A stretch of 64,000 nt of DNA from Grammothele lineata. Lineage: Eukaryota; Basidiomycota; Agaricomycetes; Polyporales; Polyporaceae. The translations under genes and the position numbers were made by a program. Within the stretch, counting starts at the first letter, position 1, and every line of letters starts with the position of its first letter. The notes under the pieces were generated by a model. The model ran no database searches and was not told the DNA's origin. It worked only from the letters and a program-made list of their open reading frames with translations. Below, one piece after another: positions 12,501 to 25,296 of the stretch. Location of the stretch: assembly GCA_002150815.3 (NCBI GenBank), contig NDFF03000013.1, forward strand, positions 744,001-808,000. The letters run 5' to 3'.

Positions 12501-15500
12501 CCGCGCGCCTTCCGAAATTTTGCGCTCCGTTATCGTGAGGTGAAGTCAGGAAGGGCGCGGCGAACGTTCATTTTACGCCAACTCCGGACGCGCGCGAGAA
12601 TGAGGAAGAGGGGGGAGCCTCCTGGAGCCGAGATGCAACGGAACGTGAGGCAGATGCGGCCGTCCGTTGGATTACGACACGCCGGTCAGTGCCCACGTCT
12701 AGGGCGCTGTCAATGAATTTGAGGGAACAGAGGACAGCGGGAGAGTCTAGGCTCTCGCCCTCGGGGAAAGCTTCGCCTACGGAGGGAGCGCACGCCGGCG
12801 AGTAAGAAGGGATGCAATAGAACGAGCCTACCGCCACTCACGGGTGGGGGCCCCGAGGAAGCGTGGGTACGGCGGCGGCTGCGTTGCTACGCAGGATGTG
12901 CGGCCGACGATGGTGACGGCAGTGGGCGATGGGGACGGGGACGGGGACGCGCGCGAAAGGAAAAGAGGAAGCTGGAAGACTCCTGCTCGCTGAGGATGGC
13001 AGTGGGCGGCGCCGGCGACCGCCGCGCGCGTTGACGACGGTAGTGTGGGCTTCTGGTCCTGGAGTTACGGTGCAACCTTCAAAGTTAACCGTCCAGCTCC
13101 TGCGTTAAGTAGACACCGACGTCAGCGCGCCACCACTCACGCGGGCTCGCGGGGAAGGCGTACCTTGCTCACCGCCCGGATGCAACTTAGGGTCTGTCGT
13201 CCGTTTCGAGTGGCCGATCGTCCTTTGCAAGCTAGGCACCCGCATCGGGCCCGGTGCGCGCCCTCGACCTGCCCGGGCGTCCTCGGCTCGCCCGCTCCCT
13301 CCACCCTCTATCATCACGACCCTTCCACCTTTGTGTCACCCCGGCTTTTTTGTGGACGGCGTGGTCCAGACCGTCGCAGCGGGGAGGCGGTGGACGGTGG
13401 ATGATGGACGAAGGGTACGCCGCCTCTGGACGCCAACACGGGCAATATCCACAGGCAATCATCCGGCCTGCAAAGCGGAGCGGAGCGCGACTCGGAGCCC
13501 CCTCCGGCCGCCGCGACGCGTGCGCGTGCGCGTGAAGGGCCGGTCACTTTTTGCTCAGCACACCGACATCCGGACAGCGCGGGCGCGCGGGGGTCGGCGG
13601 CGGAGGGCGGAGGACGGTCCAGGCTCCAAGAGGGGAATCCGAGCTCCAAGAGTTGCAACCTGAATCTTGAGAGGGTCTTCCTAGGTACGCTCGAGGTACG
13701 CGTGTGCGCCTGTGTCGTCCTGTGTGTGCGCGGCCCCACGCCCGTCGTCCGTTCTGGTGCCCACGCGAGCTGCGAGCTGCCAAAAAGGCGGGGCTCGCGA
13801 ATCTTCGCGTTGCGCTCTTGGGCGACAGCGCGCGGGGACGAGGCTGCGTTGCGCGACGGCGTCTTGTCAGTCTACATTCGCCGCACACCTTGAAGCTTGA
13901 ATGCTTGGACAATCTGCGAGCGGCGGGGATCGTAGGGCTGCGTAGGGCGCGGCGTTACGGCAAGCGGCCGGGAGCGGTTGATGTCGACGAACGTCCCAAG
14001 GGCGCTGCTGGGTTGGTGAACGCCGGACATGCCATACATATGTAAGCTCGTACGCATCACCGCTCTGATATCGGCTGCGCGCGCGTCGTCCCCGCGCTCG
14101 CCCGCACCCGACGCGAAGAGGATCGCGTCCCAGTCGACAACGCCGCGAGTTGGCGTTGAATGCTTGCTGGCCGGCCTGGCGCTGTCCGAACGTACAGTCG
14201 CGAGATCCGTGCGTTATGTATCTGGGGTGCGCCCGAGTCTGTTTCCTGGCTGACGGAGCTCGCTGAGTTCAGCGCCAGGCGTGATAAGTATGATGCGAAG
14301 GGAGGACGTACGCAGGGATCCCGCGCGATTGGCCATCGCGCATGCGCAATGGAGGGGATCTTCGAGAGGACGCGCTCGCGCGCCGGGAATCAACGTCCCG
14401 CGTGCACTTGCGCGCGCGACCCTGCGTTATTTGTCCGTGACTTCTGCACCCTGGTATGCAATGCACAAAATCAGTGCCTTTCCAAGCTTGTCGGGCCTAG
14501 GCAGATGACCATTGGACGAGTGGTGCGAACATTAAACCACACAAGACCATACCTATCTCGGACACCGGTGCGTGCCAGCCTGAGTCGGAACGTGCCCGCG
14601 CCGGGCCGTTGGCGACTTGACATTCTGTTGAGCTGGGAGCGCGGGTCACCCGCGCGGGCGCTTGTTGTGTACGCGGTGGCCTGATGGAAAACGCAGCCGT
14701 AAATTGACGGAAGGCGGGAAGGGGCGGAAGGAAGCTGAGGGGGGCCGTAGGCGTTAATTAAGTGGTATCTATACACACAGCACGCACGGTGCGGGGGAAG
14801 GGTTGCTAGAAGGATGCTAGAGCTGATCAGACGTGGGGCCATCGTGCCGCGTGTTGAGGGGAAAGGTGCCAGGCGCATCATGAGTACGTACAGAGATGCC
14901 GCAACGCGATCTGGTGCGGAATGTATGCTCTTACCCGGGCGAAGAGGCGTACCATGCGAGGATGGGCTGCCGCGCACACGGCGCTCGCGCCGCCCGAAGA
15001 TTGTGTACTGAATGTATGTACTGAATATTCAGGGCCCCCGGCAGGACGCGCTGATAGCGAGCGAGTGGCGAGGATAGGAACCTCTCGATGTCAGCGTTGA
15101 CGGCAGGGAAGACCTGGGGCCGACAATGTCGTCGGAGCTAACGCTGGTATGTTGCGCACGCAGCCGGCGGGGCCTCGTCATGGAATCGGGTCGGCTACTC
15201 AGCGCAAATGTTGGGCGAACATTCAGATTATTCAGATGGCGGGGAGGCGCATCTCGTCATCTGGATTCTGGCACACTAAGAGGGGGCTTCTAGTGCTGAT
15301 GTTCGCGAGCGAACTATCGCGGCTGCGATTTGCGCGTTCGGGGGCGGGAGGGATCCGAAGGCGGGAGCAGTCCCTCGCCATGCAATGCATGGGCATTCGC
15401 TCGGTCTTAATCGGCGTACGCAACACATGGGGTTGTGGGTGGCCACTCCCGGCGGCGCATGCGTGCATGACGATATCTGCGCACGGTGGCGAGATGCCCG

Positions 15501-17076
15501 GTGCGTGCGCATCTGCCATCGCAGATCCGCCACGAGAACACAGAAGACACGGGTGGTGACGGAGGGCGAGCCGAAGACAGTTTCGCGCTCGCAAGATGAA
15601 GACGCGCAAGAAGACATGCTTGGACGAGAGGGCGTCCTGAGCACGCTGGCCGAGGAGACCGAGAATGGATGGGGCTGGGCCGCAGGCAGGGAGTGCGCAG
15701 CCGTGGGCTTGCAGGGAGGACGAGCATTACGCAGCGAAAAACGCATCGACCCTGGATGCTCCTGAGCGGAATGGGGAGCTCGGGGGACGTGCGTGGCTGG
15801 GCAGTGCAGTACTGCCCGCCGGCGAGGAGGTGGAGTTGGAAGGGTCCAAGATCACTGGCCCTTGGATGCCGCGGCCGAGGCGGGATGGGGCGGGAGGAGG
15901 GGGGCGTTCTTGTTGCCGTTGTTGCGCAGGCGTTTGATTGGGTTCTAGTCGTTTTGTTTAAAGTATAAAGTTCGGCGCGGATTTGGCAAGCTCTTTGTCT
16001 TCTTGGGAAGACACAGCACAGGCGCGTGGCGCGCTGGCACGGGGGTCGGTGATAAGCCACAAAGGCGAGCACTCGCACCCACACAACATCTGTACGGCAC
16101 TGGCGGCGGTGCGTGTCAGGCTGGAGGCAGGGCAGTTGCGAGGGCCTGTCTCGCGCGTCGACTCTGACGGGCGCCTGGGAGGAGACGCGGGAGGGCGAGA
16201 GAGGAGAGTACGTGATGCGCGCAGAGGGGCCCGTGTGCGGAGGAGGGACTGTATTGCGAGAGGACTTGCCGGGAGGAGTGTATGGGGAGGCCCGACAGGG
16301 AGCGAGGAAGATTTGTCGAAGTCGTCCGTTGGGAGGCAGCGGCAGGCAGTCGGCGGACTCAAGGCGACCCACAGTCCACGCGAGGGCCCGATATAGGCAT
16401 GCCGGCGGCGAGTGCGATCGAGTCGGCGGATCGGCGATAGTTGCCGCGCCGGACGGCGTTTGAACGCACGGACCGGGCGGGGAGGAGCCTGATATGGGAG
16501 GAGGCGTTGGCGGCGGCGGCGGCGGGAGGTGGGCGCCTGGGCGGGGTGATGGACGGGAGGCCGGGGATGGGCCGAGGTGGTCAGACGCTGTCCGTCTCAC
16601 GCGCTGCTCGTCTCGTCTCGTCTCGTCTCAGCCTGAAGTGTGTGCTACGTCGGCTCGGCGGTCATGGGAGAATGCGCCCGCCCGTCGCAAGGGGCGCTCT
16701 ATTCTCTCCCGCCTTCCCCTCTCGGACTCCTCTCGAAGCCCCCGCAGACAATTGTCTTGCTCGACTCGGGCTCGCGCCCTTACAGCCTCGCCGACCCACA
16801 TCATTAAAAGGATGAGACCCGCCCTCTCTCCTCGTCCTCGCCTCTGCACCGCTCCCGTACGCCCTCCCCGAGCACCCCGTTCGGGCCACAGCGCATCCCT
16901 GCTCGCTAAACCCATACATAAAGCGCGTATCCCGCCGGTCGGGTCCCTCATACTCACATCGGGTAAAACACCCTCGAGCGCCTCTAGATCCTCGCAAGCG
17001 AACCTCAGAGTCTTTAAATCTCCCCACTCGTCCCAGTCCCCTGCCGCCCATCCCGCCCAAGCCGCGTACCTCTGCC
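9586..17076. other. 7.5 kb of GC-rich DNA without a supported gene
   Basis: High GC content produces many long chance frames on both strands, including a 397-codon minus-strand frame at 15407-16600, but these are Pro/Arg/Ser-rich, overlap one another and show no domain. A minus-strand frame ending at 9848 (about 9848-10028) has a more protein-like end but no recognisable family. A CTCGT microsatellite lies at 16607-16630 and an AAGCTTGAA motif near 13890. CT-rich DNA precedes the F-box gene from about 16700. A lineage-specific or non-coding RNA gene cannot be excluded by eye. Confidence 0.5.
16607..16630. repeat. CTCGT microsatellite
   Basis: About five tandem copies of the five-base unit CTCGT, ending in CTCAG, sit 450 bases upstream of the F-box gene. 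This is a simple-sequence repeat with no inferred role. Confidence 0.7.
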
Positions 17077-18843
17077 ATGCCCGCCACGCTTCAAGACGTC
17101 CCCGAGGAGATCCTCGAGCGCATCCTCTCTCTCATCCTCGTCCAATCCGCCGAGGCTTCCCCCCGCCCCGCCTGGCACCCATACCAATCCCAGTCCTCCT
17201 CCGCGCACCCCACTATCATCTCCCCCCTCCTCGTCTGCAGGACATGGTTACGTATCGCTACGCCCATTCATTACCGCCACCCCGTCCTCCGCACCCCTCG
17301 CCACGCCGAGCTCCTCCTCCGGGCCTTCCGCCACACCCCCGCGCTAGCGCTCTGTGTACGCAGCCTCCACGTCCACGCGACTTCGCCTGCATTGCGCGAG
17401 CTGGTCCCATACTGCCGAAAGCTCGACACCCTCGACATTACTGTGGACAATGCTGAAGCTTCGTCGACCGCTGTTCCCACAGGAGCTGTCCCTGCTCGGG
17501 AACCTGTCCGTGACGCCGTCCGCGACAAGAACGTCATCGCGTTCTGCGAGGCGTTTGCACGGACCCGCTCAGTCCGCCACCTCGTCATCCGCAAGAACGC
17601 TTACTTGACGCAGCCCAACGCGGTGTACGTTTTCGAGCAGCTCGCGCTCGCTATCCCGCACTGGCGCAGACTGGTGAGTGTCCGCTTCTCCCGCTCCCTC
17701 GGTCCCTACCATCGCGCGTCATAACGTGTCATGGCGGGGCTTCTTCCGTGGTTGTGCACCCGGGAGGGGCCATGTGTTCCGCCACGTTCGGCGCGAAGAT
17801 AACCATTGGGATCTCCCGCGTTCGCTGGTCCCGCGCTCTGCGCGTGTTCTGGGACTAGTGCCACGCTAGCCCCTGCGATCTTCTTTGGGTTGACGTAACT
17901 GACTCGCCTTCCCTCGCCCTGTGTAGGAAACGGTCAACGTCGCCTTCCGCCTCAGCCCCTCTCCGGCCGCCACCGCGCTCGTTAAGGCGCTCGTGTCTGC
18001 CCCTCGGCTGCACACGCTCTACACTCAGCTGCCCTCAGTATGGAACACTACGCTTCTTGAGGTGCGTATTTCGCGCTCCGCCGCCACTCCCCCTCCCATT
18101 CTCCCCGCCTGCCCTCTGTTCCTCCGTTCTTCCGCTCGCTCCCCTTTAGCTTCCCTGCATCCCGTCTCCCACGTTTCCATGAAACGTTCCCGCTCCTCCT
18201 CCCATCGCAGCCGCACACCCGCAGTCGCTGACGCCCTCCTTCATGACAGATCGCGGAGAACGCCGGCCTGAGCCGCATCGTCCTCTCGCCTCCGCCCGCA
18301 CAGGCCGGGGCGCATCTCTGGGTCGCCCAGGCGCGCGCGCACCCGCGCCTCATGGACCTCGTCCACGCTGGCACCCCGCCCCTTCCCATGCCTCAGGGCT
18401 CGAGCGCGTACGCGGCGGCTCGTGCACGTGCGGCCACGACCGTCATGGCTGCAGGCAAAGCCCCCATGCCTGTTGCCACCTGGGGATACGAGCGCGACGT
18501 GCCGCCGCCGATGTGCCCGCCCTCATCGTCTTCGTCGCGTTACTCCGCCGAGGGGTCACGCTACCCAGCCCAGTACGCACCAGCGTCGAGCGCTGCGGCG
18601 TATCAGAGGCAGCAGGCAGCGGCGCACTACACGCCGCAGCCGCAAGCGCACTACGGCGCCCCGCAGATGCAATACCTCGCGCCACACCAGCCCGGACAGT
18701 ACTACGCTGCTCCCCAAGGAGCGTACTACCAGTACCCCGTCGGAGGTGTTGCTACGGCGCCTGCCATGCACCCGACGTTCGTCGGGGGTGCGCCGCCGGC
18801 AAGGCGGAGCGCGCCCGGCGGACGGCGGATGACGCACGCCTAA
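17077..18843 (+). CDS. F-box-like protein with Tyr/Gln/Ala/Pro-rich tail
   Basis: Three exons (17077-17673, 17927-18061, 18250-18843) give 441 residues. Residues ~5-50 resemble an F-box (DVPEEILERILSLIL, then LLVCRTWLRIATPIHYRH), the module that docks substrate receptors onto Skp1 in SCF ubiquitin ligases. The middle part (~60-245) resembles the leucine-rich scaffold of Agaricomycete F-box proteins. From about residue 280 to the end the protein becomes low complexity, with Tyr-, Gln-, Ala- and Pro-rich stretches such as QYYAAPQGAYYQYPVGG and a basic end. That tail is unlike a usual F-box LRR domain and looks disordered. Splice joins are in frame and have good GTGAGT/GTGCGT donors. Substrate is unknown; such genes form large, fast-evolving families in these fungi. 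Confidence 0.8.
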
Positions 18844-21385
18844 ATGCGGCCCACCCACCAAAATCACTGGGGACGGACAGGAAGATGGAGAGGGGAGGCT
18901 CGTCGCTCTCGCTGCTCGCTCGCTCGCTTTGTGGACTTAACGTTCTCCTGCTGATCATATCGGACTCGCTTTGGAAAAAGGAATCGCTGTACATATGTAT
19001 AATCCGCCGCCCCACTTTTTAATACCCCCCGACCCCGACCTCACCCTCGGCACGAACCATACCCCCTCATGCCTTGCCTGCCTACCGACGACATAATCTT
19101 CCCGTTTTCCGCCCGCGCCCTCTTCTTCATTCTCCCGACATAATACGTTTTCACGACCTGTCCACGGTCCGGCGCGCGGCCACGCTTCCTATCGTTTTTA
19201 TGCTCCTATTCTGCATTTCTGCGCCCTCGCACACACCCGTTCCGCCCGACCACGGACTATGACCCATAGACGACCTTTCTCGTTCACGATATATAAAACC
19301 TCCCGCAAGGTTCATCAAGTGTAATTCGTACATCCGCCCCTGCCCGCTCGCCTTCTTTCTTTCTCCCTTTACGTCTCCCCGTGTCCGATCTGCGCGTAGG
19401 TTCTAATTGGCCTCCGTGCGGAGAGGGACATGATATAGGGGAAAGTAGTGTTCGGTGTGGCAATCCAATACCCGTCTTGATACCCTCCATTTGACGCTGT
19501 GCCGCAGGTTCGAACTTCGACGGAGTAGGCTTTGTCGGATGCCGAGGGGTTCTCGAGCTCGTGCGCGGTCGACTTGGCTGGGGACGTATGTAAAGCTTGA
19601 GGCTGGAAGACGAGGCGAGCCTGTTCGAGGCTCGAGAGCCTTCCGGCAGCGTTCTCAGATCGGAAGTCGGATTGTCTCATGCGCTCCGCGACGAGCCTCG
19701 ACGGGCGACTTCGCGCGCGGACAGAAAGGGGCTTCAAGCTGCGAGGACTCAGAGGGACGCTCGAGAAGAGCGTTCGAGTTCCTCGGCGCGGAGATGCGTG
19801 CGTCGTGTGGGGTCACGGTGTCGGGTAAGCTTAAAGCTCAAGCTCGGGCTCGCGGCCGTTCTGGATCGCAGGGGACCGCGAGTCCACGCTCGTCATGTAC
19901 GCAACTTCGCTGTCCGTCTTTGCGGGCTTCGAGCCTTCCTCCGAATCATCCACGCGTGCGAATCCCGATGTGATGCTGGGTGGTCTAAGAATGTGGTGCG
20001 GGATGCACGTACGACGCGACGCGGTGTGCGCAGGATCTGTCTCGATCGTGCTCTTTCTGAGTTTGGTTGACGGAGAAGGGGCACTCTCTGGCAGCGGCGC
20101 CTGGCGAAGCTTTCCGTCTCGCGCGACCATGTGCGTTGCGTGGTCGTCAATGCATGAGAGCTTCCTCCCAGCAACTCATCGAGTCATGCAAACCCGACAA
20201 CCACAGTGCCGCGCCGCACCGTCAGCGTTTCATACGCATGTGCATGTGATGATACACGCTCAGTCATTCTCCAGTCCAAGCTAACCCCTATTGTCACCGT
20301 CTCATTAGGTCGTATATAGCCGCTCCGTGCTCGACCAGCCGCAATTCGGCTCCCCAGATCCCCAGTTGCGATAGCTCTCCTAGGAGTGCTTGTTGTGCAG
20401 TGCGGCGCGGGCGCGTACGTACGTACACCGCGAACCGCAACGTCACCGTGTCTCCTGTCAGCCTTGAAGTGGTACTGCGGCTGGAACGGGCGTGCGCTGA
20501 TTGTGATTGTGATGCACGGCCCGCCGAGCCCGCTGCTAGTAGTCCCCGCCGCGTAAGGCTTAACCTCCCTGGGCCGACGACCGCCTCGGTCGGTCCCGCC
20601 AAAGGGGCGGAATACTAGTGCTGAGCGGAGCGGAAGCAAATTAGCGATCGTGAACGAGTGATCGATATCGAGGAACGCCTTAATGAAATGGACGGGGCAG
20701 GCCGAACGCGTCGGAAACTGCCATACTATGCCGTTAACTGCCTGGTTCGTACTAGGGAGACGAGCACGCGCGCACCGCGAGCTTGTGACCCGCGCGATCC
20801 CGGTCTTCGTCGGGCTCGGTCTGAGGCCGAGCCATGGTATCAAGGCGCCCGCGGCGTGCTTGAAACTTGAGGTCTGAGGGGGAGCGGGCACACGCTATTG
20901 TCGAGGACGCTGGTCAGCGGCGCGTTCTAGCGCGAGCCTGACGTCGGCGCGTCGACTGCGCGGTGGCGGGATCGCCGCAACTCTCAACCTTGCGCGGCGG
21001 TGGCACTGGCGGGTGGCGGCGACGGAACTCGCTATGCCTCATTGGAGGGCGGCTGCGAGCGAGAGCGAGGTTTGAGCTTGATGGCGCGACAGGTCGCTGC
21101 AGACGCGCATAGTGGTACTTGCAGGGTCGAGGCGGGAGCGTTGTGGTGCTTGCAGAGGCAAGTTGCGACCTTCGACTTTGTCGGACAGCCGCTCCAGCCG
21201 GCCGATAGCACCGATCGACGGACGCGAAGTTCAACAGTGGACGCCGACATTTGACCTCGATTATGGATACAACGGGGCACCGGCCCGACAACGTGAGGAG
21301 TACATGGACAAATAACTTATGACGTACGTGCTACAACCAACTCAGCATCGGGAAGACAGCAAGTACCGGCGACGCCGCGCCGGAC
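18844..21385. other. 2.5 kb intergenic region, no supported gene
   Basis: There are only short or overlapping frames, the longest being 235 codons on the minus strand (20184-20891) with no family signature. The region holds a perfect GTACGTACGTAC palindrome (20415-20426) and AAGCTTAAAGCTCAAGCTCG-type motifs near 19826-19850. It contains the downstream ends of both flanking convergent genes. Confidence 0.5.
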
Positions 21386-22677
21386 TCAGAAGCCGCCCTC
21401 GAGCCAGACGAAGCTCGACCGCGTCGGGATGTCCTTGTTGCTCGCCACGATCTCCAAGTCCGCGCCGCCTTGCGTGCGGCGCATGACGATCACGCCCGCG
21501 TCGCCTGCTACGCCCGCTGCGATGAGGAACTCGTTCTCGCTGCCCCCGCTGAGCTCCATGCCGCGGATCTGGCTGAGACCCGTGAAGACGTGCTTGACGA
21601 GCGTGAGCTGCGGCTCGACGGCGTAGATCGCGATCGCGTCCCCGCGCGGGTCCGCCACGCTGCCCACGTTCCGGTTCGAGACGTAGATAAACGGTTGCGT
21701 GAAGTTGCTTCCCTGCGCAGACGAGGCTTCCGCAAGCAGGATCTCCGCCGCGGCCATCTGTGCGCCCGCGGGCAGCCCGGGCGGGACGATCGAGAAGTTG
21801 GCGGTGAGCGCGGCGGGTCCGGGCGAGGACGGCGTCGAGGGGATCGTCTGTTGCGTAAGCGTCGACGCCGTCTCGTGCAGCGTGAAGAGCTGATCGCCGC
21901 GCACGACGATGTGTCGCGGGCCGGAGCCGGCGGGCTGGTCGATCTGGCCTTGGATCTTGAACGCTCCAGGAGCGCCGTTGCGCGCCAGCCGCCAGACGGT
22001 ATCACCGCCCTGTGTGGCGCGAGCGGAAGAGAGAGGATGGAGACGGTTCAGATACCATGGAGGCGCGTCGTGAAAGGAGCCAAAGAGCGGCGTGCACGTA
22101 CCAGGTCCGGAACGAAAACCTCCTGTCCGACCTCGAGCGCCATGTGCGGGTGCGAGACGGAGGGTGCTGGGAACTTGATGAGAGGCGCACCGGATACGAA
22201 TTGCAGCGGGTCCTCCTCAGTGGGAATGATGAGGCCATCTCCCGAACCGAACTGTCGTTGTGCGTGCGCCCGGTGCCGATAAATCCTAGAATGCACGACG
22301 AAGGACTAGGGGACGTACGTTCATCGCCGCGAGCTCGCCAGTGGAGAGCGGAATTGCGAAAGCGGGCCCGTTTCCGCCTGAACTGGCCGTCGCGACAGCA
22401 TCAGAGAGCGATCCGTCCGGTTTGATGATGAACGACTGCACTGCGCCCTGCGTGTTTTCGTTGGTGGCGCTATGCCACTCTCAGGATGGAAAGAAGCGAT
22501 CGGGGCCAGGGAAACTTACTAAAGTATGCTCTGGTTCGTAGGATGTAGCGCAATCCACGAGGGATTTGTTCCGGAAGGAGACTGGCTGGCGAGGGAGAGC
22601 GAACCCGCATCCGAGTCGAAGAGGTAAGTGGCGATGAAGGTCGCGTATCCGCCGGCCAGGATCGTGAAGTTGACCAT
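21386..22677 (-). CDS. Lactonase, seven-bladed beta-propeller (paralogue A)
   Basis: Four exons (22520-22677, 22319-22469, 22102-22251, 21386-22009) give 360 residues of the lactonase / carboxymuconate-cyclase / 6-phosphogluconolactonase propeller family (PF10282-like). These hydrolyse or form lactone rings; the substrate here cannot be told. Family features include the N-terminal blade MVNFTILAGGY, LHPTNQSILYATNEN, the SHPHMALEVG motif, DQPAGSGPRHIVV, and the C-terminal PFIYVSNRN, DAIAIYAV and FLIAAGVAGDAGVIVM. No signal peptide is evident, so it is probably cytosolic. It is a clear paralogue of the gene at 28204-29485: exons 1-3 have identical lengths (158, 151 and 150 nt). The ATG starts the first propeller strand. 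Confidence 0.92.
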
Positions 22678-23621
22678 ATCGAACTGGAGTTTGAAGAGAG
22701 AGGATTAAACGTTGCTAATAATAAGGCTCGTGAAAGTTCAGAACACCAGGTTGTGAACGCGTAAGGATCGTGGGGGGATGAGAGAGTGGCAGGAAGCAAA
22801 AGTCTACACAGCAGCGGAGCATACCTATATATCATTGTTATCCATCTGGTCGCTATTGACACACTGCCGGTAGAGACGCTTTGTCCTGGCACTGGGGCGT
22901 TGGCGCCACTAACACATGGCTGTTGCAAACTGATGCTCTGCGAGGACAAATAATGTTCGGTGGCGGGGGGATCACAGCATCAAAATCGTTGTCGAGGACC
23001 TGCCACCGTCGTTACCTCCTCCACCGCTTTACGAAGTGTTGGCGGATCATTGGGAGCATTGCGCGAGATATGGGCCCGGTGTGTACATGTGTAGGAGCGT
23101 CATCCTATCCTTGAAGGCAGTGGCTGAGTTCTAGGGTCAGAGACGGTGAAGAATACGGTTGGTCCTAGACAATGGCGGTCTCGATCCGTGGTCGTTGCAA
23201 CTTCAAAGCTTCACGCGCGCTGCGACCATGGGCTATCCGGTTCGGCTTGTATACATTGGGCAATAGTGGAGATGTCATTGAAGTAGGAGATCAGAACACC
23301 AGGCGCAGAGATGTGCTCGAATGTCGAAGGCGGAAGAGGGAGGCTGAGGCCAGTGAGCACCGTAAGCGCGCAATGCGGTGATTGCAACCACTGGCAAGGG
23401 GTCTGGTTTCTAGCGTCAACGGCCGGTAGTAGAAGGCCGGGTGACCGGACTACAGTAACCGCAGCAATCGACCCTCAGTTCGAACCTGTTCGAGCCCACC
23501 GAAACACATCTCATTTCTACGTGATACAGCGCTTAAAACTCGACAAGTCCGAGTCGCGATGGTAGTATGTATGTAGTAGTTGAGGGGACTGCCAGACGTC
23601 CTCCTGAGCGTCTTGTAAGTA
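22678..23621. other. Intergenic region between lactonase A and the reductase
   Basis: About 0.95 kb that serves as the upstream region of lactonase A and the 3' region of the reductase, both on the minus strand. Only short frames occur and none looks coding. Confidence 0.5.
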
Positions 23622-25296
23622 TTACTGCCACAGCATTGCGTCCATCTGCGGTCCAAAGTAGCGATGGCCGTGTACCGGGTTCGTCTCCATAACCCGAGCA
23701 ATCTCGTCCAGGTCAGCCGCTGATAGCACAATGTCGGCCGCCGCGACGTTCTCCAGCATTCGTTCGTTCCTCCTATCCAAAGAAAGCAGGTCAATATGCC
23801 GATATTATTTTGAAGCCAAACAAAACCGTACGAAGCGCTAGGTAGCGGAATGACCTTCTCGCCGAGCGCAGCAACCCATGCGATGCTGAGCTGAGCGGGA
23901 GTGTAGCCTTTCTCCTTCGCCACGGACGCAAGCGCGTCCACGAGGCGGCGGTTGTACTGCCAGTTCTATATGGCACGTATACATCAACAGGGGCCGGCTA
24001 GCTGGGAGAAGGAATCGACGGGTCCTACTTCTTCTTGGAAGCGATCTAGCTTCTTGAAGGCGGCATTATCTGGACACGATTCTTCGTGAGCGGCTGCCTT
24101 CAACAGGGCCATCTGCAAGTTAATATTGTGCTTACCGGGCATCTCATTGATTGCGCCTGTGATCATGCCGTGTCCGAGAGGACTAGGAAGGCGTCGGGTT
24201 TGGGTTAGGAGGCGCGAAATTAAATGAAATGAGCCTTTACATACGAGTAAGCAGCAACCGCGACGTCGAGCTCTGCTGCTGCCTCGAGTACTGGAGCGAG
24301 ATATGTCATTATGTGAGAGAGTGATAAGGGGAGTGCGTTAAGAACGAACATTTCTTCGTCTCCTCTTCGTACGCCATGGGGCTGATTTCAACCTCCACGA
24401 CAGAGATTGGATGTATCTGGCCGACACCGTCAGCAACTACCCCGGGATTCAATCCCAGCACGACTCACCGCATGCCCACGACGCAGCGTTTCACCCCGGC
24501 ATTCAGAAAGGCCGATGTGGTCGAACTTGCCTTCTTTGACCAAAGCAGAGAGGATGCGGACGACATCCTCGACTGTGGACCCCTTGTCGATGCGGGCGCG
24601 CTGGAAAAGGTCGATCTTCTTGGTCCCACGAAGAGCTGCAATGGAGTTCTCGACGCTAGCCCGTATACCTTCCTCTCTGGCGGCAATGGCGGTAAGCAGT
24701 CACTCAGCGGTAGTAGCCAACAAATCAATGGAAGGCGTACAGAGGCTTTCCCTCGTGTCCCCAGGGAGTACCCTAGAGGTGCAAGTTAGCGTAAGCCGTG
24801 GCGATCGACTTGGTAGTGCCACGCACCTTGACCGAGAGGAATGTCTTGTCGGCATATCCCGGATATTTCTCGTAGAAGCGTGCGAGCAATTCGAGATTTC
24901 CCAGCGAGTGGCCTTGTCCGTAGAAGTCGGCTGGATCGAAGCCGTCCCAAAATCAGAACGACCCGACTATACGGAGGGTTGTGACATACCGCTATTCAGC
25001 ATCATCTTTGCTCCGTCGGGAAGAGCGTCGATGCCGCTCTTGAGAGCGTCAAAGGCCTGCTCCTCGGGAACATTGCCGTTCATCCTACATGGAGGATTTC
25101 AGTTAGTCCCAGGTTACAGCGGAAAAGCAGGCCTTCGAACACACGTCATTGACATGAGGCCATGCTACGAGGTCCGGGGAGACAATGCGCGATCCATTAG
25201 CCATGATATTACACATGAAGGCACTTCCAACCATACCGCAACTTTGCAGACGACGATGCTAGAGGCTGTTCCCCCGAGACTGACTGTCTTGACCAT
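23622..25296 (-). CDS. Aldo/keto reductase, pyridoxal-reductase (Plr1)-like
   Basis: An NADPH-dependent aldo/keto reductase of the fungal Plr1/AKR8-like group, whose best-known member reduces pyridoxal to pyridoxine. The multi-exon protein of roughly 330 residues runs from MVKTVSLGGTASSIVVCKVA through PEEQAFDALKSGIDALPDG, the SADFYGQG segment carrying the likely catalytic Tyr, DKTFLSVK, ENSIAALRGTKKIDLFQRAR, KEGKFDHIGLSE, VEVEISPMAYEEETK, AYSPLGHGMITG, TPAQLSIAWVAALG, VIPLPSAS and the C-terminal GHRYFGPQMDAMLWQ. The place where many AKRs have the active-site His reads FQRARID, as I recall is usual in the Plr1 group. Exon 1 is short and several introns are under 70 bases. It lies between two lactonase genes on the same strand, so a lactone or aldehyde substrate is possible, but this is inference. 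Confidence 0.88.

Noticed and set aside
15407..16600. 397-codon open frame on the minus strand
   Set aside because: It is Pro/Arg/Ser-rich, overlaps several equally open frames on the other strand and has no domain. In DNA this GC-rich, long chance frames are expected.
20184..20891. 235-codon minus-strand frame
   Set aside because: No conserved motif, and its composition reflects GC bias. Overlapping plus-strand frames are nearly as long.
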